DNA of 36,353 nucleotides, taken from contig JANQJG010000119.1 of NCBI GenBank assembly GCA_028281785.1, forward strand, positions 1-36,353, in the 5' to 3' direction. The notes beneath the pieces are model-generated. The model saw only the letters and a list, made by a program, of their open reading frames with translations. It was not told where the DNA came from and ran no database searches. Source of the DNA: Rhodospirillales bacterium (GTDB lineage: Bacteria > Pseudomonadota > Alphaproteobacteria > Rhodospirillales > Shumkoniaceae). Shown here piece by piece: positions 22,172 to 29,838 of this stretch. The position numbers and the translations under genes are program-made. Every line of letters begins with the position of its first letter. Within the stretch, counting starts at the first letter, position 1.

Positions 22172-24445
22172 TCACATCGGCGCCCCCCTCATGCTCCGGG
22201 CCGCCTCGACCATGTGGGACAGCGAAGGCTCGACCTCTTTCCAACCGCGTGTTTTCAGGCCGCAGTCGGGGTTGACCCAGAGCTGCTTCGGCGGGATCAC
22301 CTTGGTTGCCTTCGCCAACAGGGCTTGCATTTCCTGGGTAGAAGGGACGCGGGGGGAATGAATGTCCCACACGCCGGGGCCGATCTCGTTCGGATATTCG
22401 AAGTCGACGAAGGCGTCGAGGAGCTCCATGTCGGAGCGAGACGTCTCGATCGAGATGACATCGGCGTCCAGCGCCGCGATCGACGGCATGATATCGTTGA
22501 ACTCGGAATAGCACATATGGGTGTGGATCTGAGTTGCATCGGCGACGGGGGAGGCCGCGAGGCGGAAGCTATCGACCGCCCAGCGAAGGTATTCTTCCCA
22601 ATCCGCCCGCCTGAGCGGAAGGCCCTCGCGGAAAGCGGGCTCGTCGATCTGGATGATCCGGATACCGGACTGCTCCAGATCGAGAACCTCGTCGCGGATC
22701 GCCAGCGCGATCTGTTTGCAGGTTTCCGAGCGGGGCTGATCGTCACGAACGAAGGACCATTGGAGCATCGTCACCGGTCCCGTAAGCATCCCTTTGACCG
22801 GGTGATCGGTAAGCGATTGCGCGTAGGCTGACCATTTGACCGTCATTGGCTGGGGCCGCGAGACATCGCCGAAGATCACCGGAGGTTTGACGTATCGCGA
22901 GCCGTAGGACTGCACCCAGCCATTCTGAGTGAATGCGAAGCCTCGAAGCTGTTCGCCGAAGTACTCCACCATGTCGTTGCGCTCGAACTCGCCATGGACG
23001 AGGACATCCAAACCGAGCTTTTCTTGTAGGCGAATTGTCTTCTCGGTTTCGATCTGGAGAAAGGCGTCATACTCGGCCTCGCCGAGATCGCCGCGCTTGA
23101 ACGCGGCGCGCGTTTTGCGGACCTCCCCCGTCTGGGGAAACGATCCGATCGTCGTCGTTGGGAATGGGGGCAAGTCGATATGTGCCCGCTGGAACTCGTG
23201 GCGCGCCGGGAACGGGCTTTGTCGCGAGTGGTCGGCTTCGGTCACGCCGTCGGCCCGCGCCTTCACATCAGGGTCATGGATGCGCGGCGAGGATTTGCGC
23301 GTGTCCTTCGCGTTTTCGCTGGCTGCAAAGGTGCTCGCGAAAGCGTCCCCGTCCCCTCGCGCCGTCTGGGCGAGGATGGCCACTTCGCCAAGCTTTTGTT
23401 TGGCGAACGCCATCCAGGACTTGAGCTCCTCGTCGAGCCTCGTCTCGTTGTCCAGATCGACAGGGGTATGAAGGAGCGAACACGAAGGCGCCACCTGAAC
23501 GCGCTCGGCGTCGAGCGCGGCAACGGCGCTCTCGACAGTGGTCAGGCACGCCGCCAGATCGGCGCGCCAGACATTGCGTCCGTCCACAATGCCGAGGGAG
23601 AGGATCTGTTCCCGACCCAGTTCCTGGAGCACCGCTCCGAGCTGATCGGGACCCCGAATCAGATCGATGTGAAGCCCGGCCACGGGCAGCCTGACGGCAA
23701 GACCGGTATTGTCGCGCAGCCCTCCGAAATAGGTGGCGAGCATGATCCGAATGCGGGCATCGGCGAGCGCGTCGTAGGCGGTACGCAGCGCGTCGCGCTG
23801 ACCGTCGGAAAGATCGAGCACGAGGATCGGCTCATCGATCTGGACCCAATCGGCGCCAGCTTCCTTCAGTCGTGACAAGAGCTCCAGATAGCTCGGAAGG
23901 AGGCGCCCGAGGAGCGACAGCGGGTCGAGGGCGGCGCCCTTCACCTTACCCAACGAAAGATACGTAACCGGCCCGATCAACACCGGGCGCGTATGGATGC
24001 CAAGCGCCTTGGCCTCTTTGAATTCATCGACCGCTTTGGTCGAGCTGACGGAAAAGCGCTGCCCCCCATGAAACTCCGGCACGATATAGTGGTAGTTCGT
24101 GTCGAACCATTTCGTCATCTCCATGGCGGGCGCATCGTCCGCGCCCCGCGCCATCGCGAAGTAGGTGTCCAGATCGACCGTGCCGCCATCGTGTCCGAAC
24201 CGTGGCGGCACGGCACCGAGCATCGCGGTCATGTCGAGAACTTGGTCGTAGAACGAGAAGTCGCCGGAGGGAATGGTTTCGATTCCTGCGCTCTTTTGGA
24301 GCTTCCAGTGCGTGGCGCGGAGTTCGGTCCCGGCAGCCTCGAGGGAGGCCAGGTCGGCATCACCCCTCCAGTAGGCTTCCGTCGCCTTCTTCAGTTCACG
24401 GTGAGCGCCGATACGTGGAAAGCCGAGATTGGCGGAACGTGTCAT
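22172..24445 (-). CDS. metE: Cobalamin-independent methionine synthase
   Basis: 757 aa from the ATG at 24445 (GAGAGGA about 6 bases upstream); a further ATG at 24475 is less well placed. The N-terminus TRSANLGFPRIGAHRELKKATEAYW is typical MetE. The C-terminal catalytic half has FPTTTIGSFPQT, IDEPAFREGLPLR, and the zinc ligands His and Cys in HTHMCYSEF, Glu in SIETSRSD and Cys in NPDCGLKTRGW. It transfers methyl from 5-methyl-THF triglutamate to homocysteine without B12. A cobalamin riboswitch lies about 550 bases upstream, which fits repression when B12 permits the MetH route. Confidence 0.96.
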   Translation of the reverse strand: MTRSANLGFPRIGAHRELKKATEAYWRGDADLASLEAAGTELRATHWKLQKSAGIETIPSGDFSFYDQVLDMTAMLGAVPPRFGHDGGTVDLDTYFAMARGADDAPAMEMTKWFDTNYHYIVPEFHGGQRFSVSSTKAVDEFKEAKALGIHTRPVLIGPVTYLSLGKVKGAALDPLSLLGRLLPSYLELLSRLKEAGADWVQIDEPILVLDLSDGQRDALRTAYDALADARIRIMLATYFGGLRDNTGLAVRLPVAGLHIDLIRGPDQLGAVLQELGREQILSLGIVDGRNVWRADLAACLTTVESAVAALDAERVQVAPSCSLLHTPVDLDNETRLDEELKSWMAFAKQKLGEVAILAQTARGDGDAFASTFAASENAKDTRKSSPRIHDPDVKARADGVTEADHSRQSPFPARHEFQRAHIDLPPFPTTTIGSFPQTGEVRKTRAAFKRGDLGEAEYDAFLQIETEKTIRLQEKLGLDVLVHGEFERNDMVEYFGEQLRGFAFTQNGWVQSYGSRYVKPPVIFGDVSRPQPMTVKWSAYAQSLTDHPVKGMLTGPVTMLQWSFVRDDQPRSETCKQIALAIRDEVLDLEQSGIRIIQIDEPAFREGLPLRRADWEEYLRWAVDSFRLAASPVADATQIHTHMCYSEFNDIMPSIAALDADVISIETSRSDMELLDAFVDFEYPNEIGPGVWDIHSPRVPSTQEMQALLAKATKVIPPKQLWVNPDCGLKTRGWKEVEPSLSHMVEAARSMRGAPM

Positions 24446-24491
24446 TTGGTTCCTCTCTTCCCTTGTGTCTGACATGGCCGTTGGCCTTCGA

Positions 24492-24866
24492 TCAATTCTC
24501 TGGATTGCGGCGATGAGCGGCGATAAACGCGAGCAGATCGACGAGGCGGTCCTTGCGGTGCGACTGGTGATCGGGGGTTCCTCGTTTCAACCGACGGATC
24601 AGCGACCTTGCGGCGAGGGGCGGCTCGACGGCAGGCGAAAGAACGCTGAGCCAGGCGAGGACGACCGTATCGGGGTCATGGTCGGTATGCCGCCGGCTCA
24701 TGAAATAGGACTCGATGAGATGGCCCGGGTCATCCCACGCATCGTCGTTTCTGAAGGACCGGACACCCGTGACGGCACTTCGCGCACAGTCTTGTGTCGC
24801 GCCGGCCCGGAACAGACGATGGCCGTGGGCTCGACCGGACCGCGACGATTGTCGCGGCCGTCGCAT
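24492..24866 (-). CDS. Hypothetical protein between the riboswitch and metE
   Basis: 124 aa. The C-terminal two thirds look like a real protein (DDAWDDPGHLIESYFMSRRH, DPDTVVLAWLSVLSPAVEPP, DRLVDLLAFIAAHRR), with helical character and no membrane segment. The first 40 residues are Arg-rich, and other frames look equally plausible there, so the start is uncertain. It follows a 25-codon ORF by one base (TGAGATG) and precedes metE by 46 bases, so it is probably cotranscribed under the riboswitch. No family recognised. It may be the 3' part of a gene whose 5' part is the short ORF, split by a frameshift. Confidence 0.45.
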   Translation of the reverse strand: MRRPRQSSRSGRAHGHRLFRAGATQDCARSAVTGVRSFRNDDAWDDPGHLIESYFMSRRHTDHDPDTVVLAWLSVLSPAVEPPLAARSLIRRLKRGTPDHQSHRKDRLVDLLAFIAAHRRNPEN

Positions 24867-24867
24867 C

Positions 24868-24945
24868 TCACACCGCTTCTATGCGTATCAACTCGATGTC
24901 GGGGAAAAACCGGAACGTCGTCGCGTTGCGCTGGGTTTGCGCCAT
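24868..24945 (-). CDS. 25-codon ORF directly after the metE-side cobalamin riboswitch
   Basis: MAQTQRNATTFRFFPDIELI, then RIEAV, with GCGGAGG 6 to 8 bases before the ATG. This is the first ribosome site after the riboswitch (which ends near 24994), so it is the site that B12 binding would most directly hide. It could be a leader peptide, or the start of a gene broken by a one-base shift before the 124-aa ORF at 24866. Confidence 0.4.
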   Translation of the reverse strand: MAQTQRNATTFRFFPDIELIRIEAV

Positions 24946-24993
24946 CTATCTACCTCCGCCGACTCACCCCGGCCGGCTCTCGAGTGGACCTGC

Positions 24994-25184
24994 GACGGTA
25001 GGTCTCCTGGCTCGCGGGCCAGGGGCTGCTCGCCTTCCCAGGTGCCGGCCATGCCGTCGCCCCAGTGGCGTCAAGTGAGCAACCCTTCACCGCTTACAGT
25101 TGCGGGGGCAGCTTCGGACTTGCGGACCCGGAGAGAAGGGCCTCGCGCACCGAATTCCCTGTTAACCCATAGAGGGAACCGTCT
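24994..25184 (-). promoter_or_regulatory. Cobalamin (AdoCbl) riboswitch upstream of the metE operon
   Basis: On the minus strand the core reads GGGAATTCGGTGCGCG, then AAGTCCGAAGCTGCCCCC and GCAACTGTAAGCGG (about 25160-25090), a near-consensus B12 riboswitch core. The B12 box GCCACTGGGG and GGGAAGGC lie at about 25070-25031. The closing stem pairs GACGGT (25183-25178) with ACCGTC (24999-24994), after GAGCCAGGAGACCT. This is a stronger match to consensus than the nrdD one. Confidence 0.95.
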
Positions 25185-25234
25185 GGAGCAGTATTCGAAT
25201 AGGAGCCCGGCGTGTCAAGCGACCACAACGGTTC

Positions 25235-25260
25235 TTAGATCAGATCGCGATCCGCTCTAA
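25235..25260. repeat. Short palindrome of the same repeat family
   Basis: TTAGATCAGATCGCGATCCG, then CTCTAA: the left end matches P2 (TAGATCAGATCGCGAT) and the right end matches P1 (ATCCGCTCTA). It looks like a copy with the central part deleted. It lies in the divergent gap (25185-25470) between the riboswitch and the PadR-like gene. Confidence 0.7.
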
Positions 25261-25393
25261 GTGGCCTTAGGTCGTTCCGGCCCTTACCATCCGATAGGCC
25301 GTCGATCCCCACTCCATTTTATGCACCCAAGGCAAAGCCTGAGTTTTGCTGGGACAGGCCGTTTTCACTTGCGATTGAGATTGACATTCATTC

Positions 25394-25416
25394 CCATAAC
25401 CGCAAAGTGCTTATGG
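25394..25416. promoter_or_regulatory. Inverted repeat upstream of the PadR-like gene
   Basis: CCATAA and TTATGG are perfect 6-bp arms 11 bases apart, 55 bases upstream of the TTG start at 25471. A TTGACA lies just before it (25381-25386). PadR-type regulators often repress their own promoter through such sites, so an autoregulatory operator is possible. The support is only symmetry and position. Confidence 0.3.
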
Positions 25417-25470
25417 TTTTAGCGACTTGACCCGAACGCCACCAGCGTTTTCAGGCCCACGGAGCCAACA

Positions 25471-26040
25471 TTGAAGCGACCTGAGCGACCGTATCCTTGC
25501 CTGGAATCCAAAGACCTGGCGCTCGTGATCGTGCTCGGTGTGGTCCACGAGGGCAGCGCCTCGCTCTGCGAAATCATCACCGCCGCCAAGGAGCTGGCGC
25601 CACAGCATTGGCAGCCGACCGTGGACGTCGTCAGCAGCGGCATCGTGAGCGCCTTGAACGCCGGCTGGCTGCGGCCCTCCTCGTCCCTTGATAGGGACGA
25701 TGCCCAACACTGGGAAATCACCGAAAGCGGCCGCGGCGCTCTTCGCGACTTGCTCAGGAGATCGGTTCCACGTCACGGCGACCGCGTAAGCCGCACCTGC
25801 GTGGCTGCAAAGCTCAGCTTTCTCGAGTGCTTGGATCCCGCCGAGAGATCCCTCGAGGTCGAAGAGCTCGCCCGCCTGCACCGCGAAGGGCTCGAAGCGC
25901 TTCAGCGGCTTTGTGAAGAGTGCCCGGCGCGACGGCCCTCTTCGCGGCGTTGGCTCCATCATGAAATCGAGCGCTTCGAATGGGAACTTGCCTGGCTCGA
26001 CCGATTGCGCTCGGACATGGAATCCGGCCGGGCGGCCTAA
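25471..26040 (+). CDS. PadR-like winged-helix transcriptional regulator
   Basis: 189 aa from a TTG at 25471 with GGAG 7 bases upstream. The N-terminal half has the PadR plan: LALVIVLGVVHEGSASLCEIITAAKEL, then VVSSGIVSALNAGWLRP, a wing with HWEITESGRGALRDLL. The C-terminal half is helical and rich in Leu/Glu/Arg (SLEVEELARLHREGLEALQRL, HEIERFEWELAWLDRL), like the PadR C-terminal dimerisation helices. It is followed 51 bases later by the outer-membrane protein gene and may control it. It has an unusual Cys pair (CEECPA). No ligand is evident. Confidence 0.7.
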   Translation: MKRPERPYPCLESKDLALVIVLGVVHEGSASLCEIITAAKELAPQHWQPTVDVVSSGIVSALNAGWLRPSSSLDRDDAQHWEITESGRGALRDLLRRSVPRHGDRVSRTCVAAKLSFLECLDPAERSLEVEELARLHREGLEALQRLCEECPARRPSSRRWLHHEIERFEWELAWLDRLRSDMESGRAA

Positions 26041-26091
26041 TGAGTGTTTCTAAACCTGAATCAAAACCAAGTAGATCGGAAAGGGGAAACG

Positions 26092-27231
26092 ATGCCCAAA
26101 AAGAAAAACCTGGTGCTTCTCGTGGCCGCGGCGGGCCTTGTCTTTGCGTCGACGGTATCGGCGCAAGAGGAGGGAGGAGTCTATTGGCCGCCTCGGGTCG
26201 AGGGCGAACTGGTTATCGAGCTTCAGAATGACAACACCTTCGATTCGGACGACAAAGACACCGAGATCAACAACCTGACGACGACGACGGAACTCGGTCT
26301 CAACATTAATTTTGCGAAGCCGTTTTTTCTCAACACCCATTTCACGCTGGAGCAGACCGGCGATCCGGATCCGGGAGACGACTGTTGGCTCTGCGAGCAC
26401 GGTGTTTTCGTCGAAAACCTCTCCCTTAACTGGGAGGAGGACCGTTGGTCCCTGATCGGCGGCAAGTTCGGTCCCAACTTCGCCATCGCCTGGGATGCTG
26501 CACCCGGGATCTACGGGACCGACATCGGCGAGGACGATATCGAGCTCGCCGAGCGAATCGGCTTCGGGGGCGGTGCGACGGTCATTCAGGATGAGGTGCT
26601 CGGGTCCCATACCCTCTCCGGCAGCGTCTTCTTCACCGATACCTCGGGTTTGAGCGAGTCTTTCGGCACAAACCGTGGCCGGACGAGGCTGGGCGATGGC
26701 GGACCCAGCAATACCGAGAGCCTGGAGTCGTTTGCGGTCGCTCTCGATGGCGAGGAGATCCAGGCGCTTCCCGGCTTTCGCTACCACATCGGCGGGGCCC
26801 GACAGGCCGTCGACCGCGTCAACGACGAGGATGGCAATCCGCTTACCGGGGACGAGATCGATGACGAGTACCGTTTCGCCGCCGCCGGCGAATGGGAGAT
26901 CGAGATCGACGAAGACCTGTCCGTCACCCCGCTCCTCGAGTATGTGCGGTTTTGGAACGCGGAAGGCACTCAGGACGAGGATCGAGACTATGTGACCGCG
27001 GCCGGCCTCGTCGCGTACGGCCCGTGGAATATGGCTGTCTCGTACACCGGCAAGTTCGTCGACAACCCCGACGGAACCGACCGCACCGACTACTCGTTTC
27101 AGGTGTCCGGCGGATACGCCTTCGACTTCGGTGTCACGTTCGACGTCGGCTACAAGTTCGACCAAGCCGAAGACGTCGACTCCCACCTGATTGGTGCCCT
27201 ACTTGTCTATGAGCTGGGGTTTGGGATCTGA
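26092..27231 (+). CDS. Outer-membrane beta-barrel protein (porin-like)
   Basis: 379 aa from the ATG at 26092 (AAGGGGA upstream). Signal peptide of 22 residues (KKKNLVLLVAAAGLVFASTVSAQ). The mature protein is acidic, with alternating hydrophobic residues and repeated strand-turn units (GELVIELQNDNTF, FFLNTHFTLEQTGD, WSLIGGKFGPNF, TLSGSVFFTDT, FDVGYKFDQAEDVDSHLIG). It ends in LVYELGFGI rather than the classical terminal Phe. Two Cys (DDCWLCEHG) may form a disulfide in a loop. Family not identified more precisely; a general or anion porin is likely. A weak G/C hairpin follows at 27252-27268. Confidence 0.75.
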   Translation: MPKKKNLVLLVAAAGLVFASTVSAQEEGGVYWPPRVEGELVIELQNDNTFDSDDKDTEINNLTTTTELGLNINFAKPFFLNTHFTLEQTGDPDPGDDCWLCEHGVFVENLSLNWEEDRWSLIGGKFGPNFAIAWDAAPGIYGTDIGEDDIELAERIGFGGGATVIQDEVLGSHTLSGSVFFTDTSGLSESFGTNRGRTRLGDGGPSNTESLESFAVALDGEEIQALPGFRYHIGGARQAVDRVNDEDGNPLTGDEIDDEYRFAAAGEWEIEIDEDLSVTPLLEYVRFWNAEGTQDEDRDYVTAAGLVAYGPWNMAVSYTGKFVDNPDGTDRTDYSFQVSGGYAFDFGVTFDVGYKFDQAEDVDSHLIGALLVYELGFGI

Positions 27232-27274
27232 AGGGGAAGCAGGTCGCCGGCGGGGCTGGGCCGGCCCCTGTGAC

Positions 27275-27454
27275 ATGGTGATCCGCTGCAACCCGGAATA
27301 CTGGAGGATGGAGAATGCCTCTGTTCGGTTTGGTGAATATCGGATGACCCCAATGCCCACCGGACGGAGCGTGGCGGAGGAGGATCGGGCCGGTTTGTCG
27401 GACGATCCTCCTCCGGATCCCACCCTCGGTTTTGACGAGAATGGCCATGTGTGA
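27275..27454 (+). CDS. Small ORF coupled to the DUF2325 gene
   Basis: 59 aa: MVIRCNPEYW, then RMENASVRFGEYRM, a Pro/Asp-rich part and LGFDENGHV. No ribosome site is clear. The stop overlaps the likely DUF2325 start as ATGTGTGA, the same 8-base overlap seen at feoA-feoB, which supports coupled translation. A long hairpin (27376-27414) lies in its coding part. No family recognised. Confidence 0.4.
   Translation: MVIRCNPEYWRMENASVRFGEYRMTPMPTGRSVAEEDRAGLSDDPPPDPTLGFDENGHV
27376..27414. other. Strong hairpin inside the small ORF before the DUF2325 gene
   Basis: GGAGGAGGATC and GATCCTCCTCC are perfect 11-bp arms with a 17-base loop, 32 bases upstream of the ATG at 27447. In RNA the GGAGGAGG arm would be hidden; it resembles a ribosome site but has no start codon at the right distance. 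There is no U tract, so termination is less likely than translational control. Confidence 0.65.
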
Positions 27455-28730
27455 AAGCTGCGAAACGGATACCCCACAAACGATCGAGGGGCCGCGCAGG
27501 AGAAAGAAGCTTTGGGAGACCGATGTCCGTCTCCACTGTTCCATCATCGGGACCTGCCTGACGCTGGGCGAGCTTCGCCGTATCGCCTCAAGACTGCACG
27601 TCAGGGTGCCGCCGGAACTCAAGGATTATGACATCCATGCCCAATTCGTGGATGTTGTCGGCAGCCCCGGACCGGTCGCCAAGGCGATGCACAAGGTTCT
27701 CGACCGGAAGTACAAGGCGGCGATTCGCCGCTTCAGCGGGCTCGAGGACGACGGGAGCCTGCGCTCACTGTGGGATTCTTGCCTGCAGGATGGCGATGTG
27801 CCGGGGCCCTACTGGGCGCTCGCAACCCACCCCGCGGTATCGAAAGAGCTGATCTGGCATGCCTTTGGCGAGGTCCACATGCTCTCCCATCTCGTCGGCG
27901 CCTCCGGCCGCGCCAACATTCGCCGGCTGAGAAGTCTGGAGACCGAACGGGATGTGCTCGCGGAGGAACTGGGGAAGTACAAAAGGCGGCTCTCCGAGCG
28001 CGAGTCGGAAATGAGACGGCTCTTGGACGAGCACGCAATCGAGACTCGTGACCTGGGTATGCAGATTTTGGCTGCCAAGGCAACGGAGCGGCGCCTTGAG
28101 GCGGCCGAGGAGCGCATTCGCGAACAGGAAAGCGGCGAGGCCTATCGATCCATGCGGTCGCGCGTCGAGACGCTCACCCGACAAGCGGCCGAGGACGCCC
28201 AGAGAGCCGGAGAGGCCGAGGTTCGTATTTCCGCCCAAGGTAGAGAGATTGACGAGCTCCGCGAGACCAACCAACGACTCGGCGAAGCTCTGTCCGCCGC
28301 AACGAGAGAACGCGAATCCTTGGAGGCCGTGCTGCACTCGGAGCTCGGGAGCGCGGGCGAAGGGAAAGGCCATGATTTGGATCTGTGCGGCCAGCGGATC
28401 GTCTATGTCGGCGGGCGGGCCAGACTGATCCCTCGCCTTCGGACACTGGTCGAACGTGCCAACGGCACGTTCATCCACCATGACGGCGGAATCGAGGAAA
28501 GGGGCGAGCGCCTGGGCGAGGTTCTGGCCCAGGGTGACGTCGTTCTCTTCCCGGTCGACTGCGTCAGTCACCGGGCCTGTCAGCTCGCCAAGCGTCTCTG
28601 CAAGCAACGCTCTAAGACTTTCGTGCCGCTCCGCAGTTCGGGTTTGTCGTCTTTCGTAAGCGGTCTCCACGAGATCGTGTCGCAGACCGAGGCCATCGAA
28701 CGCGGCGCGAGGTGCATTCCTTCACATTGA
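27447..28730 (+). CDS. DUF2325 domain protein with a long coiled coil
   Basis: 427 aa from the ATG at 27447 (GAGA six bases upstream); an ATG at 27441 and a TTG at 27432 are alternatives. After CESCETD, a basic stretch and a globular N-terminal domain (LHCSIIGTCLTLGELRRIASRL, then YDIHAQFVDVVG and PVAKAMHKVLDRKYK), residues about 155-310 form a coiled coil (LETERDVLAEELGKYKRRL, RRLEAAEERIREQE). The C-terminus is a DUF2325 domain: IVYVGGRARLIPRLRTLVE, then ALPVD-type DVVLFPVDCVSHRACQLAK and KTFVPLRSSGLSSF. This domain family is of unknown function and common in proteobacteria. Confidence 0.8.
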   Translation: MCESCETDTPQTIEGPRRRKKLWETDVRLHCSIIGTCLTLGELRRIASRLHVRVPPELKDYDIHAQFVDVVGSPGPVAKAMHKVLDRKYKAAIRRFSGLEDDGSLRSLWDSCLQDGDVPGPYWALATHPAVSKELIWHAFGEVHMLSHLVGASGRANIRRLRSLETERDVLAEELGKYKRRLSERESEMRRLLDEHAIETRDLGMQILAAKATERRLEAAEERIREQESGEAYRSMRSRVETLTRQAAEDAQRAGEAEVRISAQGREIDELRETNQRLGEALSAATRERESLEAVLHSELGSAGEGKGHDLDLCGQRIVYVGGRARLIPRLRTLVERANGTFIHHDGGIEERGERLGEVLAQGDVVLFPVDCVSHRACQLAKRLCKQRSKTFVPLRSSGLSSFVSGLHEIVSQTEAIERGARCIPSH

Positions 28731-28915
28731 CCGGGAGACTTTTGGGGGACGCCTGACATGATGATATGCCGCAATCTCGATCAACGGCTTCTGGGCGAGC
28801 TTCTCGTGGCCGAGGCCCGAGAATGGGCCGAGCTTAAAGCGTCCAATAAAGGGGCCCCGGCGGGGGGATGTCCGCGGGACCCGTGGGTGAGGGGATGTGC
28901 CGGACGGTCGACGTC

Positions 28916-29485
28916 TCATCCGTTCGGACCGGTGGTGCCCCGCCGAACATCCGACAAAGCATAGCCGACCGACCGTACCGTGCGTATCAAGGTCCTTATC
29001 GGAAACGGAGCGCAGAGCCTTCCTCAACCTTCCGACATGCACGTCCACGGTCCTGGGGACCATATGCACGTTGTTTTGCCACGCTGCACGCTTCAACTCC
29101 TCGCGCGTGACAACCTGCTCGGGATGCGCGAGCAGATGACGCAGCAACCTGAACTCGATCGGGCTGAGATGAATTTCGCGACCACTGCGTCGCACCCGAT
29201 AGGTGATCAGGTCCATCTCCACATCGGCATACCGAAGGGCCCTCGGCCTGTCGGCGCGTCTGTTGGCGGCGTTGTACCGGCCGCTCAGAATGGTGGATAC
29301 GCTCTCGATCAACGCCGCCGGCGGTACCGGCCTGATCAGCATTTCACAAATCCCCGGCTGGACCAAGTCGACTTGCATCTCGCGGAGGCACCGGTCCAAA
29401 TCGAGGATATCGAGAGCCTGGCAGGCGCAGCTCAATCCGTGCAGACCTCTGCTGGCGTGGGAGAGGGAATTCCGGACGATCCATG
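28916..29485 (-). pseudogene. Decayed OmpR/PhoB-type response regulator
   Basis: The winged-helix domain is well preserved: LRYADVEMDLITYRVRRSG, then REIHLSPIEFRLLRHLLAHP, VVTREELKRAAWQNN and RTVDVHVGRLRKALRS. After SDKDL the frame shifts. One extra base near 28990 turns the expected IRTVRSVGYAL into DTHGTVG; the other frame continues IRTVRSVGYALSDVRRGTTG to a stop at 28916. The receiver domain upstream is only a remnant: ILDLDRCLREMQVDLV jumps to ICEMLIRPVPPAALIESV, without the phospho-acceptor region between. No cognate kinase is nearby. The receiver loss argues for true decay, whatever the frameshift is. Confidence 0.75.
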
Positions 29486-29596
29486 AATTCCGCCCGCCGC
29501 TGACCATGCGCTGCATGGATGTCGTGCAGCCGGAAGTCCACGGATCGCATCCTTCACCAAAATGTCCGTTCGCCGTGCCGGTGGCCTGCCCATCTC

Positions 29597-29629
29597 TCAA
29601 CCGGGGTGCACGATTGCGACCCCGGTTGA
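29597..29629. other. Inverted repeat in the 29.5-29.8 kb gap
   Basis: TCAACCGGGGT and ACCCCGGTTGA are perfect 11-bp arms separated by 11 bases, upstream of the response-regulator remnant. It could be an old operator or a terminator stem; there is no U tract. Apart from this and P2, the gap 29486-29835 holds nothing I can support. Confidence 0.6.
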
Positions 29630-29774
29630 CCTATCCTGGATTTCTCATACTGGACGGGATTTGCGCCGGCTCAGGCCGCCGACGGGGCAGGAGAACGACG
29701 GAAGCGATCTCAGTGCGCCGGATTAGGCACACGCCACTAGGGGCGGGCCTTGGAGCGTACCACTCGCCTCTCAC

Positions 29775-29838
29775 TAGATCAGATCGCGATTAAATGGAAT
29801 CGCCCTACAATACCATTTAATCGCGTGAATCCGATCTA
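29775..29838. repeat. 64-bp palindromic repeat P2, forms the stop codon of the MmgE/PrpD gene
   Basis: TAGATCAGATCGCGATTAAA with TGG is mirrored by CCATTTAATCGCG, then TGAATCCGATCTA. Length, end sequence TAGA/TCTA, and the GCGTGAATCCG asymmetry equal those of P1. The last three bases (29836-29838, CTA) are the complement of the TAG stop of the minus-strand gene at 29836. Confidence 0.9.
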
